From an uncultured Lachnospiraceae bacterium (GTDB taxonomy: Bacteria; Bacillota; Clostridia; Lachnospirales; Lachnospiraceae): a stretch of 19,885 nt of DNA. Location: the NCBI GenBank assembly GCA_910578825.1, contig CAJTSB010000047.1, positions 1 through 19,885 on the forward strand, written 5' to 3'. Shown in pieces: positions 1 through 7,970 of this stretch (the first letter of the stretch is position 1; each line of letters opens with the position of its first letter). The position numbers and the translations under genes are program-made. The notes under the pieces are model-generated. The model searched no databases. It was not told the DNA's origin and saw only the letters and a list, made by a program, of their open reading frames with translations.

Positions 1-41
1 AACCGGAGGATGATCTGCTGTCTGATATCATAGCCGGTTAA
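1..41 (+). CDS. 3' end of an upstream gene (partial)
   Basis: Only the last 12 codons lie in the window, read in the frame starting at base 3: PEDDLLSDIIAG followed by TAA at 39-41. An acidic tail of this kind is plausible as a protein C-terminus, and the other two + frames stop early or read less naturally. Nothing can be said about function. No clear terminator hairpin follows it. Confidence 0.4.
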   Translation, partial: PEDDLLSDIIAG

Positions 42-163
42 CTGTCAGCTACTAAACGGCAGAAATTATATTTGCGAAAAACTATTGACACTACCCATTG
101 CTTTAGCTTACAGGAAAAACCTCCAAGTAATTATCTGTGTTGTTATGACCATATATCTTTCGT

Positions 164-179
164 TTCATACATGTATGAA
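164..179. promoter_or_regulatory. 16-bp perfect palindrome, candidate operator
   Basis: TTCATACATGTATGAA reads the same on both strands and ends two bases before a TTGACA hexamer (182-187). A perfect palindrome directly upstream of a -35 element is a typical place for a dimeric regulator. The regulator cannot be named from sequence. The rest of 43-362 is A+T-rich leader DNA with no gene that I can see. Confidence 0.45.
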
Positions 180-181
180 TT

Positions 182-210
182 TTGACATAATATATAAAAA
201 ACTAAATATT
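182..210 (+). promoter_or_regulatory. Candidate promoter of the esterase gene
   Basis: TTGACA at 182-187 matches the vegetative -35 consensus. Seventeen bases later lies AATATT (205-210), a moderate -10 match. A second -10-like TATAAT lies at 272-277 without a good -35. Initiation at the first site would give a leader of roughly 145 bases that contains the hairpin at 298-340. Confidence 0.4.
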
Positions 211-297
211 TATAGAGATTTTTTGTAAATAACCTATAGTTTTTGGGGGTGAAAAAGACAGTATAACATACTATAATAAATTATCTATAAAATTAAC

Positions 298-340
298 GAA
301 GGATTGAGAAATTTTGGCGATGAAGTTTCTGCAATCCTTC
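298..340 (+). promoter_or_regulatory. Leader hairpin before the esterase ribosome binding site
   Basis: GAAGGATTGAGAAA (298-311) pairs with TTTCTGCAATCCTTC (326-340), leaving one bulged G and a loop of 14 bases. It ends about ten bases before the AAAGGAG ribosome binding site (351-357). No U-run follows, so it is unlikely to be a terminator. It could affect mRNA stability or translation. Confidence 0.4.
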
Positions 341-362
341 ATTATAATGAAAGGAGTAAACT

Positions 363-2999
363 GTGAAGAAAGTAATGAGAAATGGATGGAAACGCGTATG
401 TGCTGTGGTTCTGACAGCTGCAATGGTATTGACGATGTTTCCGGCAAATGTACAGGCAGAGGGCGAGAAAAAAGAATTTTACAGAAATGGTTTTGAAGAT
501 GGGCAATATCAGGGGATTACGGGACGCGGAGCAAAGGTTGAAGTCTCTACTTCGGTACACCATGGTACAGGCAATAACAGTTTGGCAGTCAAAGAACGTT
601 CCGATACATGGCATGGCATTCAGCTGCCGCTCGTGAAATATGTAGTGAATGGGAATACATATGATTTCATTGTCTATGTAAAACAGGATTCGGGTTCGGA
701 ACAGAAAATTGACCTGGGGATACAATATAAGAATGCCAGTAACGAGACTCAATACCCTACAGTAGATGCATCTAACTGTGTGAGCGGTGAGTGGACGGAA
801 CTGAGCGGTTCCTTTACCGTTCCGGAAGTTGCCAATGAGATTTCCCTGTTTATTCAGTGTTCCACATCTAAGACGGCAGAATTCTATGTAGATGACTTGT
901 CGATTTCTGGTATCCCGAAAGAAATCAATGAATTTAAGCCGAATGAAGAGCTTTATAAGCAGATGGTTGAGAAAGGCGTTTTCTCTACCGGCAACAATGC
1001 GCGTATAAAGGCGGCTCTTCAAAAGGCACGCGACGGAAAAGACGTATCACTGGCTTATATTGGTGGTTCCATCACGGAGGGCGGCGGCTACAATCCGAAT
1101 TCCGCATGTTATGCAGAAGTCTCTGCAACAGCTTTTGCCCGGAAATACGGCAAAGACGGGGGCGGAAATGTTCATTTTATCAATGCAGGCATGAGCGGTA
1201 CGTCATCGGATATTGGTATTATCCGCTATGGGCGCGATGTAATAAAGCGTCTGCCCAAGGGCAGCACTCATCCGGACATTTTGTTTGTCGAGTTTGCGGT
1301 AAATGATGCCGGCTGTGAAACCAGAGGCGGCGCATATGAAGGTCTGATTCGCCAGGCGTTAAAATCCGGCTCAGCGGTTGTTCTGGTATTTTCCGTATTT
1401 AACAACTTAAATCGTGTAGAGGAAATGAATTATCGCAAATATGGAACAAAATATGATCTGCCTATGATTAGTACGGGAAATGCCATCGAGAATGTTTATA
1501 ATAGCGATGGATTTTATGACTGGTTTTACAATGATACGCTTCATCCAAATGCAAATGGATATAAGCTTATGGCGGATTGCACTCTTGAATTGATGGATCG
1601 TGTTGATAAAGAGACGGCAGAAACGGATAATATTACAGATGTGGATTCCATTGAAGCGCTGACGTCTTCTTCCTTTGAAGGGATGAAGATGATTGATGCG
1701 ACAACGACCGTGGACTCAGATCCTGCAATCAGCGCAATCAATGCGGGAGGATTCAGCGGCAAGGACGAAGCTGTTCCGACATTCCAGTATTTATATAATG
1801 GAAAGGCAGGAGAAAAGTGGTTTCCGGATAACTGGATGTATAATGGGAATGACGCCGGAGGTCCGCTGACGATTGAAGTGAATTGTCGAACATTTATGCT
1901 CTTATATAAAGAAACCAGTGAGACAGCGTATGGTTCTGCAGACCTGTATGTGGATGGCGTGAAGAAATCTACCTTGAGCTGCTTTAACAATTCAGGCTGG
2001 AATAATGGTAAAGTATGCATCGCCTTGCAGGGAGAAGAATCTGCTAAACATAAAATCGAATTGAAGATGGCAGCCGGGGATGAAAACAAGAAGTTTACGC
2101 TGTATGCGATTGGATATCAGACAGATGAGGTGGCAGTGGATCAGGCAGTTGAGAATGTGCAAACGCTGATCAATGCCATTGGTGAAGTATCTTATAATAA
2201 CGCAAGCAAGGAAAAAATTGATGCTGCAAGACAGGCGTACGATAGATTGACAGACGCGCAGAAGGCTCTCGTGAATAATTATGAGGTACTGACAAACGCG
2301 GAGAAAAAATACAAGGATCTTACGCTGGCATCAAAAACAAGCATAACGAAAGCTGTCGTGAACAAGATTGTGGATCAGGTTTACACAGGTCAGGCGAAGA
2401 CGCCGTCCCTTACCATTACGTACAATGGCAGTAATTTAAAGGCTGGTGTGGACTACGCGGTAAGCTACAAAAACAACACGAATATCGGAACGGCGACCGT
2501 AACGATCACAGGAAAAGGGAATTATACGGGAGAAACCGCTGCAGCATTCAACATCATCGTCAGAAAGAATGCCAGCTATACCGTTGGAAGTTACAAATAC
2601 AAAGTTACAGATGCCAGAACGAATGGAAAAGGCACAGTTGCCTTAAGCGGCATTAAGAGCAAAAAAAGTAAGAGCCTTAAGGTGGCTGATACGATTACCA
2701 TCGGAGGCAGGAAGTTCCTTGTCACATCCATTGGCAACAGTGCGTTCTCGGGATGCAGCAAGGCTACAAGCGCGACGATCGGGAAGAATGTCACTAAAAT
2801 TGGTTCCAAGGCATTCTACAATTGCAAGAAACTCAAAAAGATAACCATCAAGAGTACAAAGCTGAAATCGGTAGGAGCGAAAGCATTCAAGGGCATCAAT
2901 AAGAAGGCGTCCATCAAGGTACCGAAGAGCAAGCTGAAAGACTATAAGAAATCGCTGAAAAAGAAAGGGCAGGCATCCAGCGTTAAGATTACGAAATAG
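363..2999 (+). CDS. Secreted multidomain SGNH/GDSL esterase with LRR tail
   Basis: An 878-residue exported protein that starts at GTG 363 behind AAAGGAG. Residues 1-32 form a signal peptide ending in VQA. Residues about 38-182 look like a CBM4/9-type carbohydrate-binding module. Residues about 212-415 are an SGNH hydrolase: GGS with Ser236 (block I), NAG with Gly276 (II), VND with Asn314 (III) and DTLH with Asp391 and His394 (V). Residues about 435-588 look like a further beta-sandwich accessory domain. Residues 593-653 are a FIVAR-like helical repeat, 660-733 an MBG/Ig-like domain (GKGNYTG), and 738-878 BspA-type leucine-rich repeats with a Lys-rich end. Complete catalytic residues suggest an active esterase, probably deacetylating a plant or host polysaccharide; the substrate is inference. 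No LPXTG anchor is seen, so attachment may be through the basic repeats. A terminator follows. Confidence 0.87.
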   Translation: MKKVMRNGWKRVCAVVLTAAMVLTMFPANVQAEGEKKEFYRNGFEDGQYQGITGRGAKVEVSTSVHHGTGNNSLAVKERSDTWHGIQLPLVKYVVNGNTYDFIVYVKQDSGSEQKIDLGIQYKNASNETQYPTVDASNCVSGEWTELSGSFTVPEVANEISLFIQCSTSKTAEFYVDDLSISGIPKEINEFKPNEELYKQMVEKGVFSTGNNARIKAALQKARDGKDVSLAYIGGSITEGGGYNPNSACYAEVSATAFARKYGKDGGGNVHFINAGMSGTSSDIGIIRYGRDVIKRLPKGSTHPDILFVEFAVNDAGCETRGGAYEGLIRQALKSGSAVVLVFSVFNNLNRVEEMNYRKYGTKYDLPMISTGNAIENVYNSDGFYDWFYNDTLHPNANGYKLMADCTLELMDRVDKETAETDNITDVDSIEALTSSSFEGMKMIDATTTVDSDPAISAINAGGFSGKDEAVPTFQYLYNGKAGEKWFPDNWMYNGNDAGGPLTIEVNCRTFMLLYKETSETAYGSADLYVDGVKKSTLSCFNNSGWNNGKVCIALQGEESAKHKIELKMAAGDENKKFTLYAIGYQTDEVAVDQAVENVQTLINAIGEVSYNNASKEKIDAARQAYDRLTDAQKALVNNYEVLTNAEKKYKDLTLASKTSITKAVVNKIVDQVYTGQAKTPSLTITYNGSNLKAGVDYAVSYKNNTNIGTATVTITGKGNYTGETAAAFNIIVRKNASYTVGSYKYKVTDARTNGKGTVALSGIKSKKSKSLKVADTITIGGRKFLVTSIGNSAFSGCSKATSATIGKNVTKIGSKAFYNCKKLKKITIKSTKLKSVGAKAFKGINKKASIKVPKSKLKDYKKSLKKKGQASSVKITK

Positions 3000-3037
3000 A
3001 AGAATAGTCAAAAACAAATATGCGCACTTGGCGCGTC

Positions 3038-3078
3038 AAAGCGGGCAATCCCCTCATGAATGTGGGTTTGCCCGCTTT
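3038..3078 (+). terminator. Rho-independent terminator after the esterase gene
   Basis: AAAGCGGGCAA (3038-3048) pairs perfectly with TTGCCCGCTTT (3068-3078). The downstream stretch GCTCTCTTAATA is only moderately T-rich. The A-run on the 5' side could let it act in both directions. Confidence 0.75.
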
Positions 3079-3088
3079 GCTCTCTTAA

Positions 3089-3124
3089 TAGGAAAGCCTT
3101 ATAGGAAAGATACTTTTAGGAAAG
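3089..3124 (+). repeat. Three direct copies of TAGGAAAG
   Basis: TAGGAAAG occurs at 3089-3096, 3102-3109 and 3117-3124, between the terminator and the chemotaxis gene. The copies start 13 and 15 bases apart. They could be protein-binding sites or decayed sequence. No sigma-28 promoter typical of chemotaxis genes was recognised nearby. Confidence 0.35.
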
Positions 3125-3233
3125 CACAGGTTGTACCCCCAAAAATGCGTATTGTGCCAGAAAGTGGATTTGATGCGACATCATATGCTAACATTTAACA
3201 TAGGTCAACAGGGAAACGGAAAGGAGTAAAGGT

Positions 3234-4976
3234 ATGAAAACCAGAAAAATCAGTATTTCTACACAATTGTTCCTTTTTATTCTGGGGGCGTCTCTTGTCG
3301 TGGCCCTGATTGTAGGAGGCGTTTCTTATTCCACAATGGGACGCTTTTTAAGGCAGAAGACGATGGATGATGTGATGGAAATTGCAGTGATTGCCGCAGA
3401 AAATGTGGACGGGGATATTTTTTTAAAAGCAATGGAGGGCGATCAGGACGCTCTGTCGATGGTAAAAGATTCGCTGAGTTTTTTTCTGTCAGGAAATTCG
3501 GTCACTTATGTTTATACCCTCATGCCAAAAGACGAAAGCAATTTTCAGTTTGTGGTAGATACGGATCCAGATGATCCCGGAGAGTATGCCGAGGACTACG
3601 AGGCGCAGGACGCTATGTTTGAGACGATGGAAGGAAAGGCAAGCGTAACAAAGGAAGCATTTACGGATGAGTGGGGAACCTTTTACAGCGGTTATGCGCC
3701 GATTACGCAGAATGGAAAAACACTGGGGATTGTGGCGGTTGACTATGAGGCCTCATCTATACGGACTTCTTTAAATTACCTGATACGCAATATTTTATGT
3801 TCAGTGGCAATCGGTATTTTCTTTGCGGTTATCGCAGCCGCGGCTGTATCTGTCAGAATGAAGAGTAATTTCAGAAAGGTCAATGACAAGATTCTTGAAG
3901 TGGCCTCGAATGATGGAGATTTGGCAAAGGTGCTGGAGATTAATTCCGGTGATGAACTGGAAGTGATTGGAAACAGTCTGAACCAGCTTTTGCAGAAAAC
4001 CGCCAACACGGTTCGACAGATAAAGGGCGGGACAAACAATATTGAATTCAAAATGAAAGATATCAATACCCATGTATCTGGGTCTGTTTCCCGCATTACC
4101 AATATAAATGATACGATTCAGACTATGGTGGCGTCTTCGCAGGAGATTGCGGCGTCTGCCGGAACCGTCGGCGAGCAGGTGGATTTTGTATATCAGGATA
4201 TTCAGAGCATTGTGGATATTGTTACCCAAAATACCAATCATCTGAAAGAGATCTATATTTCTTCGAAAGAACTGAATGAGACTGCCCAAAGCTCGGCAAT
4301 CAGAATTGGAGAAAACGTGCAGAGTATGTCTGCGGGTATGCAGGTGGAGAAAGAGAGGGCGGACGCGGTTCTTCGGATCAAGGAGCTTTCAGACGCTATT
4401 TTAAGTATTTCCGCCCAGACGAACCTGTTGGCATTGAATGCTTCAATTGAGGCGGCAAGAGCAGGAGAAGCGGGGCGTGGATTTGAGGTCGTGGCACAGG
4501 AAATCGAAACATTGGCGCGCAATACCAGCGATGCGGCAAATGAGATTCAGACTATGAGCGGCGATGTGGTGAAGGCAGTAGAAGGTTTGAACAGACTGGC
4601 AGAGCAGATGCTTTCCTTTATGCAAAATGAGATTTGCGGCGATTATGAAAGATTTAGCAATGTCTCCCACCGATTTATGGGACAGTCAGACGATATCAGT
4701 ATCTCTATGAAACAGCTGCAGCAGATTACAAAGCAGTATGAGGAATCCTTAAAGAGCATCAATGACGTTATGCAGTCTGTCAGCGCGGCGTCTGAGGAGA
4801 CAAGCATAGAAATCGTGCGCATGTCGGAGCTGCTTTTGTCCATGAATACAGATATGAAAAATATTGAGGATTCGACAGAAGAAACATTTCAGAATATCTC
4901 AGGCATGAATCGGGAACTGAGCAGTTATCGGATTGATGGGGACGAAGTGCAGGAAGGCGTCTGCGATGATGAGTGA
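3234..4976 (+). CDS. Methyl-accepting chemotaxis protein with Cache-type sensor domain
   Basis: A 580-residue transmembrane chemoreceptor; ATG 3234 follows AAAGGAG. Membrane segment 1 is about residues 11-32. The extracellular part (35-180) has the layout of a Cache domain, including a hydrophobic and aromatic FYSGYAPI stretch near 150. Membrane segment 2 is about 186-207. A HAMP-like linker follows, then the long signalling coiled coil. The hairpin tip that binds CheA and CheW is clear at about 390-430 (SAQTNLLALNASIEAARAGE...GRGFEVVAQEI). No C-terminal CheR-tethering pentapeptide is present. No flagellar or che genes are in the window, so this is a stand-alone receptor. The ligand is unknown; Cache domains commonly bind amino acids or organic acids. 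Confidence 0.93.
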   Translation: MKTRKISISTQLFLFILGASLVVALIVGGVSYSTMGRFLRQKTMDDVMEIAVIAAENVDGDIFLKAMEGDQDALSMVKDSLSFFLSGNSVTYVYTLMPKDESNFQFVVDTDPDDPGEYAEDYEAQDAMFETMEGKASVTKEAFTDEWGTFYSGYAPITQNGKTLGIVAVDYEASSIRTSLNYLIRNILCSVAIGIFFAVIAAAAVSVRMKSNFRKVNDKILEVASNDGDLAKVLEINSGDELEVIGNSLNQLLQKTANTVRQIKGGTNNIEFKMKDINTHVSGSVSRITNINDTIQTMVASSQEIAASAGTVGEQVDFVYQDIQSIVDIVTQNTNHLKEIYISSKELNETAQSSAIRIGENVQSMSAGMQVEKERADAVLRIKELSDAILSISAQTNLLALNASIEAARAGEAGRGFEVVAQEIETLARNTSDAANEIQTMSGDVVKAVEGLNRLAEQMLSFMQNEICGDYERFSNVSHRFMGQSDDISISMKQLQQITKQYEESLKSINDVMQSVSAASEETSIEIVRMSELLLSMNTDMKNIEDSTEETFQNISGMNRELSSYRIDGDEVQEGVCDDE

Positions 4977-5113
4977 CAGGATTGCATTATGGAACAGATA
5001 AATTTTCCGTGATAAAAATGTAAATTTGAAAGCTTGCATTTTGGCGGCAAACGTGATATTTTTAAAAGAAACAATCAATCGTCGTATTCGAATGCTTAGG
5101 AATGGAGAGGAAC

Positions 5114-5431
5114 ATGCAGAATAAAGAATTAGCATCCTACATAATGGATCAGCTTTCAGATTTAGGAAATGTCCGTAACAGGCCAATGATGGGCGGATAT
5201 GTATTTTATTACAGGGAAAGAATTTTCGGCGGCATCTATGAAAATGGATTTATGGTAAAAGTGACAAAGGCAAGTCAGGAGTTCATGCCGGACAGCATAC
5301 CAGAACCGCCATATAAGGGAGCAAAAGAAATGCTGCCTGTTACCATTCTGGATGACAAAGAACAGTTACAGAAGATGGTTGAGGAAATGTTTGATGAACT
5401 GCCGGAGAGAAAGGCAAAGAAGACAAAGTAA
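5114..5431 (+). CDS. TfoX/Sxy N-terminal-domain protein
   Basis: A 105-residue cytoplasmic protein consisting of one TfoX N-terminal domain. The core MMGGYVFYYRERIFGGIYENG followed by FMVKVT matches the family pattern of a Gly-Gly-Tyr strand and a second strand carrying a Lys. The start is placed at ATG 5114 because GGAG (5104-5107) sits six bases before it; the in-frame ATG at 5102 has no usable binding site. Gammaproteobacterial TfoX/Sxy activates competence through CRP, but single-domain versions in Firmicutes have no established role, so that function should not be transferred. It lies alone between the chemoreceptor and the two-component system. Confidence 0.78.
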   Translation: MQNKELASYIMDQLSDLGNVRNRPMMGGYVFYYRERIFGGIYENGFMVKVTKASQEFMPDSIPEPPYKGAKEMLPVTILDDKEQLQKMVEEMFDELPERKAKKTK

Positions 5432-5479
5432 TTAGTAGAATATTATCTATTGATATGGTGAACGGGCAAACAGCGTTTA

Positions 5480-5524
5480 GCAATATTTCTTGCATAATTT
5501 CCATTTTTTGCAATATTTGCTGCA
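5480..5524 (+). repeat. 15-bp imperfect direct repeat at 30-bp spacing
   Basis: GCAATATTTCTTGCA (5480-5494) recurs as GCAATATTTGCTGCA (5510-5524), with 13 of 15 bases identical. The second copy is part of TTGCA-N8-TGCAA, and the flanks TTCCATTTT and AAAATGGAA make a hairpin around it (5499-5532). This is the main structure in the 350-base gene-free stretch 5432-5781, together with the terminator and the promoter listed next. Confidence 0.45.
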
Positions 5525-5589
5525 AAATGGAAGAAAAAGTCGAAAATTATTTATAGGAAGGAAACAGAAAGAGCGACATATTTTGTCTG

Positions 5590-5631
5590 CAATCAGGGAG
5601 ATACTTCGTAAAGAAGTCATCTCCCTGTTGC
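5590..5631 (+). terminator. Strong rho-independent terminator
   Basis: CAGGGAGATACTTC (5594-5607) pairs with GAAGT-C-ATCTCCCTG (5613-5627) around loop GTAAA, with outer GCAA/TTGC pairs and a single bulge. TTGCTTTATT follows. It separates the TfoX gene and the direct repeats from the two-component promoter. Confidence 0.8.
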
Positions 5632-5723
5632 TTTATTAGGAACTGGAAAAATATCCTCCAAGGACAAAGACCAAAATTGACGCTTTTGAGTACAAAAATA
5701 ACCGCAATACAAATCTATGCACA

Positions 5724-5732
5724 TGATATAAT
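5724..5732 (+). promoter_or_regulatory. Extended -10 promoter of the two-component operon
   Basis: TGATATAAT is a perfect TATAAT preceded by the TGn extension, 50 bases before the response-regulator start. The -35 position at the usual 17-bp spacing reads GCAATA, a poor match, so the promoter probably depends on the extended -10 or on an activator. Confidence 0.5.
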
Positions 5733-5781
5733 TATTTTAGAAAGTTGACATAAAATCAGTCAGACAGAAAGAGGTCAGGAC

Positions 5782-6522
5782 ATGTGTTGTATTCAGATTG
5801 CGATTTGCGACGATGAGACAAAAGAACTGGATAAAATGGAGGCAATACTGCGCGCCTGGCATGGAAGGAATGAGTTTATGATCCGGCGGTTTGAAGACAG
5901 CGCAGAGTTGCTCTATACAATTGAGGAAGAATGTTATTCTCCGGATTTGATACTGATGGACATCTATATGCCGCATAATTCAGGAATTGAAGCGGCAAAG
6001 CAGCTGCGGAAACAGGGAAATGCCTGCAGAATTATTTTTCTTACCTCTTCCAAGGATCATGCGTTGGAGGCGTTTGAGGTTAATGCATTTCAATACCTGC
6101 TCAAACCGATTTCAGAAAACAGGCTTTTCACGGTCATTGAACAGGCGGTTCGTGATATTAAAAGAGAACAGTCTCGTTATATTCTCCTGCGGGTGGATAA
6201 TCAATTACGCAGGGTGGCGTATGGCGATATTGTTTATTGTGAGGCGCAGGGGAAGAAACAGTGCATATATTTGCAAGACGGAGAGACAATATATCTTCGC
6301 ATGACGATGGCGAAACTGCGCGAAATGCTTTCCGAAAGCAGGGAATGTACGAAAGTTGGAGGTTCCTATATTGTAAACCTTGAACATATTGAGCGGATGA
6401 ACGCTCAGACGCTGCAGTTGGATAACGGGAAGGAAATCTATCTGCCCAGAGGCGCCTATAAATCCCTCCGCGAAAAATACTTTCGTTATTATTTTGGGGG
6501 GAAGGAGGAGTTTTGTATTTAA
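5782..6522 (+). CDS. LytTR-family response regulator
   Basis: A 246-residue DNA-binding response regulator of the AgrA/VirR type. The receiver domain (1-120) has the acidic pair Asp10-Asp11, phospho-acceptor Asp60 in LILMDIYMP, Thr88 and Lys108 in LLKPI. The LytTR domain (about 135-235) has the family signs: YCEAQGKKQCIYL, KVGGSYIVNLEHI and LPRGAYKSL. The start follows AGAGG at 5770-5774. The kinase gene begins 46 bases after the stop, so the two form an operon. LytTR proteins bind direct repeats upstream of their targets, usually peptide, toxin or surface genes. No agrB- or agrD-like gene is next to it, so both the signal and the regulon are unknown. Confidence 0.92.
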   Translation: MCCIQIAICDDETKELDKMEAILRAWHGRNEFMIRRFEDSAELLYTIEEECYSPDLILMDIYMPHNSGIEAAKQLRKQGNACRIIFLTSSKDHALEAFEVNAFQYLLKPISENRLFTVIEQAVRDIKREQSRYILLRVDNQLRRVAYGDIVYCEAQGKKQCIYLQDGETIYLRMTMAKLREMLSESRECTKVGGSYIVNLEHIERMNAQTLQLDNGKEIYLPRGAYKSLREKYFRYYFGGKEEFCI

Positions 6523-6568
6523 GAAAACAAAGAGGCGCTGGAAAATACAATTATAAAAGGAGCAGGAA

Positions 6569-7861
6569 ATGACGGACGCAATTATTACGAATATCATCAA
6601 TAATATATTTCATGTTGTCTGGTTTTACAACCTTGTGCTGGAGCCAAAGTATGGAAAGAAAAAGACATTTTTTATTACTGTGTTGACAGGACTCTTGTTT
6701 CAGGGAGTTATTGTAGCTATTTTTACAGGCAGCTCCCTGAGTCATTACACTTTTTTTCTGGCTTATCTCCTGACTGCGGTTTTTTTTGAGGGCGTTTTTG
6801 TGTGCGTGCTTTCGGTTTCTCATCCTGCAAAGTCTGCATTTCTAATTTCGGCATATTATTGTCTCTGGACTTTTATCTATGGGGTAATTTCCCTTTTGAC
6901 AGGAAGTTTTGCGGGGGCGGGGAGTGCACCTGTCTGGATTTTGCGAATTTTTTTAAACCTTATTTTCCTTTCTCTTTACGTGGGCTTTTTTAAGAACAGG
7001 ATAATACAGATTTATCGTCAGATGCAGAGCGGATATGGAATGATTGCCGTTATTTCCGGTATGACCTTTGTCATGATGTCCGTACTGTTGTTTTATAATG
7101 AATATAAGCAGGAGCGGGATATGGAGCACATCATTATGATGGCAATTTCCTATGGTTTTCTGTTGATTGTGTATGTGCTGCTGTTTTATTTCATGGCGCA
7201 GGCGAACCACACGCATCAGTTAAAACAGATGTGTCTGCATGAAAAACTCCTGCTGGAGCAGATAAGTTCCTATGAGAAGATTGAGCAGAATGCCAGACAG
7301 GCGCGCCACGATATCCGCCATCACAATCTTGTCGTCATGGAACTTGCCATACAGAAGGATTGTGAAGGGATTCTTGAGTATCTGGAAGAATACGAGAGAG
7401 TTGAGGCTCAGAAGCAGGAGAAGAGATATTGCAAAAATCATGCGCTGAACAGTCTGGTATCCGCGTATAGCAAGAGGGCAAAACAGCAAGGTATTGCGTT
7501 TTACGCAGAGATTCATCTGGAAGATGCGCTTACTGTCTTGGATGTGGATCTTGTTTCCATACTTGCCAATATGATGGAAAATGCGGTTCATGGCTGTATG
7601 AAAACAGAAGGAGAGCGTGAGATTGAGGTAAGAGTGCAGCAGACGAATCAGATGATTCTGATACTTTGCAAAAACAGCTGCATAGACGATATTTTGTTTT
7701 GCAATGGGCTGCCGCAGGCACAGGATCATGAGGGAACAGGGGTGAGGAGCATTTTAAATACGGTGGAGAAATATACCGGGGATGCAGATTTTTCTGTCAA
7801 AGAAGGGATATTTATCTGCCGTGTACTTTTAAATGGAAATGACAGCATCGAAACACGATAA
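6569..7861 (+). CDS. GHKL-type sensor histidine kinase (AgrC-like)
   Basis: A 430-residue membrane kinase paired with the preceding regulator; ATG 6569 follows AAAGGAG. Residues 1-212 contain about six hydrophobic helices with short loops, as in AgrC-like sensors that perceive signals within the membrane. The phospho-acceptor box is QARHDIRHHN with likely His247. The ATPase domain of the GHKL/HATPase_c_5 class shows the N-box LANMMENA (Asn334, Asn338) and the G-box HEGTGVRSI (about 388-395). A coiled-coil linker at about 215-245 joins the halves. It is predicted to autophosphorylate and pass the phosphate to Asp60 of the regulator. The ligand cannot be read from sequence; peptide sensing is the family precedent. 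Confidence 0.9.
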   Translation: MTDAIITNIINNIFHVVWFYNLVLEPKYGKKKTFFITVLTGLLFQGVIVAIFTGSSLSHYTFFLAYLLTAVFFEGVFVCVLSVSHPAKSAFLISAYYCLWTFIYGVISLLTGSFAGAGSAPVWILRIFLNLIFLSLYVGFFKNRIIQIYRQMQSGYGMIAVISGMTFVMMSVLLFYNEYKQERDMEHIIMMAISYGFLLIVYVLLFYFMAQANHTHQLKQMCLHEKLLLEQISSYEKIEQNARQARHDIRHHNLVVMELAIQKDCEGILEYLEEYERVEAQKQEKRYCKNHALNSLVSAYSKRAKQQGIAFYAEIHLEDALTVLDVDLVSILANMMENAVHGCMKTEGEREIEVRVQQTNQMILILCKNSCIDDILFCNGLPQAQDHEGTGVRSILNTVEKYTGDADFSVKEGIFICRVLLNGNDSIETR

Positions 7862-7910
7862 ATCACATTAGCAGGGACATCTCTTCTGGCATATATTGAT
7901 TATTGATGAA

Positions 7911-7928
7911 GTGGTTGGGAAGAACCAC
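7911..7928. other. Small hairpin in the kinase-ZIP gap
   Basis: GTGGTT and AACCAC pair around loop GGGAAG, 43 bases before the ZIP start. No T-run follows. It may be a weak leader structure. The 109-base gap holds nothing else I can support, and no promoter is obvious. Confidence 0.25.
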
Positions 7929-7970
7929 ATCTATGAAAACGGCTGTTTTGGCCTTTAGGAGGAATCATAC

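Noticed and set aside
342..1022. Long open frame on the - strand (226 codons) inside the esterase gene
   Set aside because: It is fully antisense to a gene with signal peptide and complete SGNH motifs, has no binding site, and its translation resembles no family.
3125..3233. Sigma-28 type motility promoter for the chemoreceptor
   Set aside because: No TAAA-N15-GCCGATAA-like pattern was recognised in the leader.
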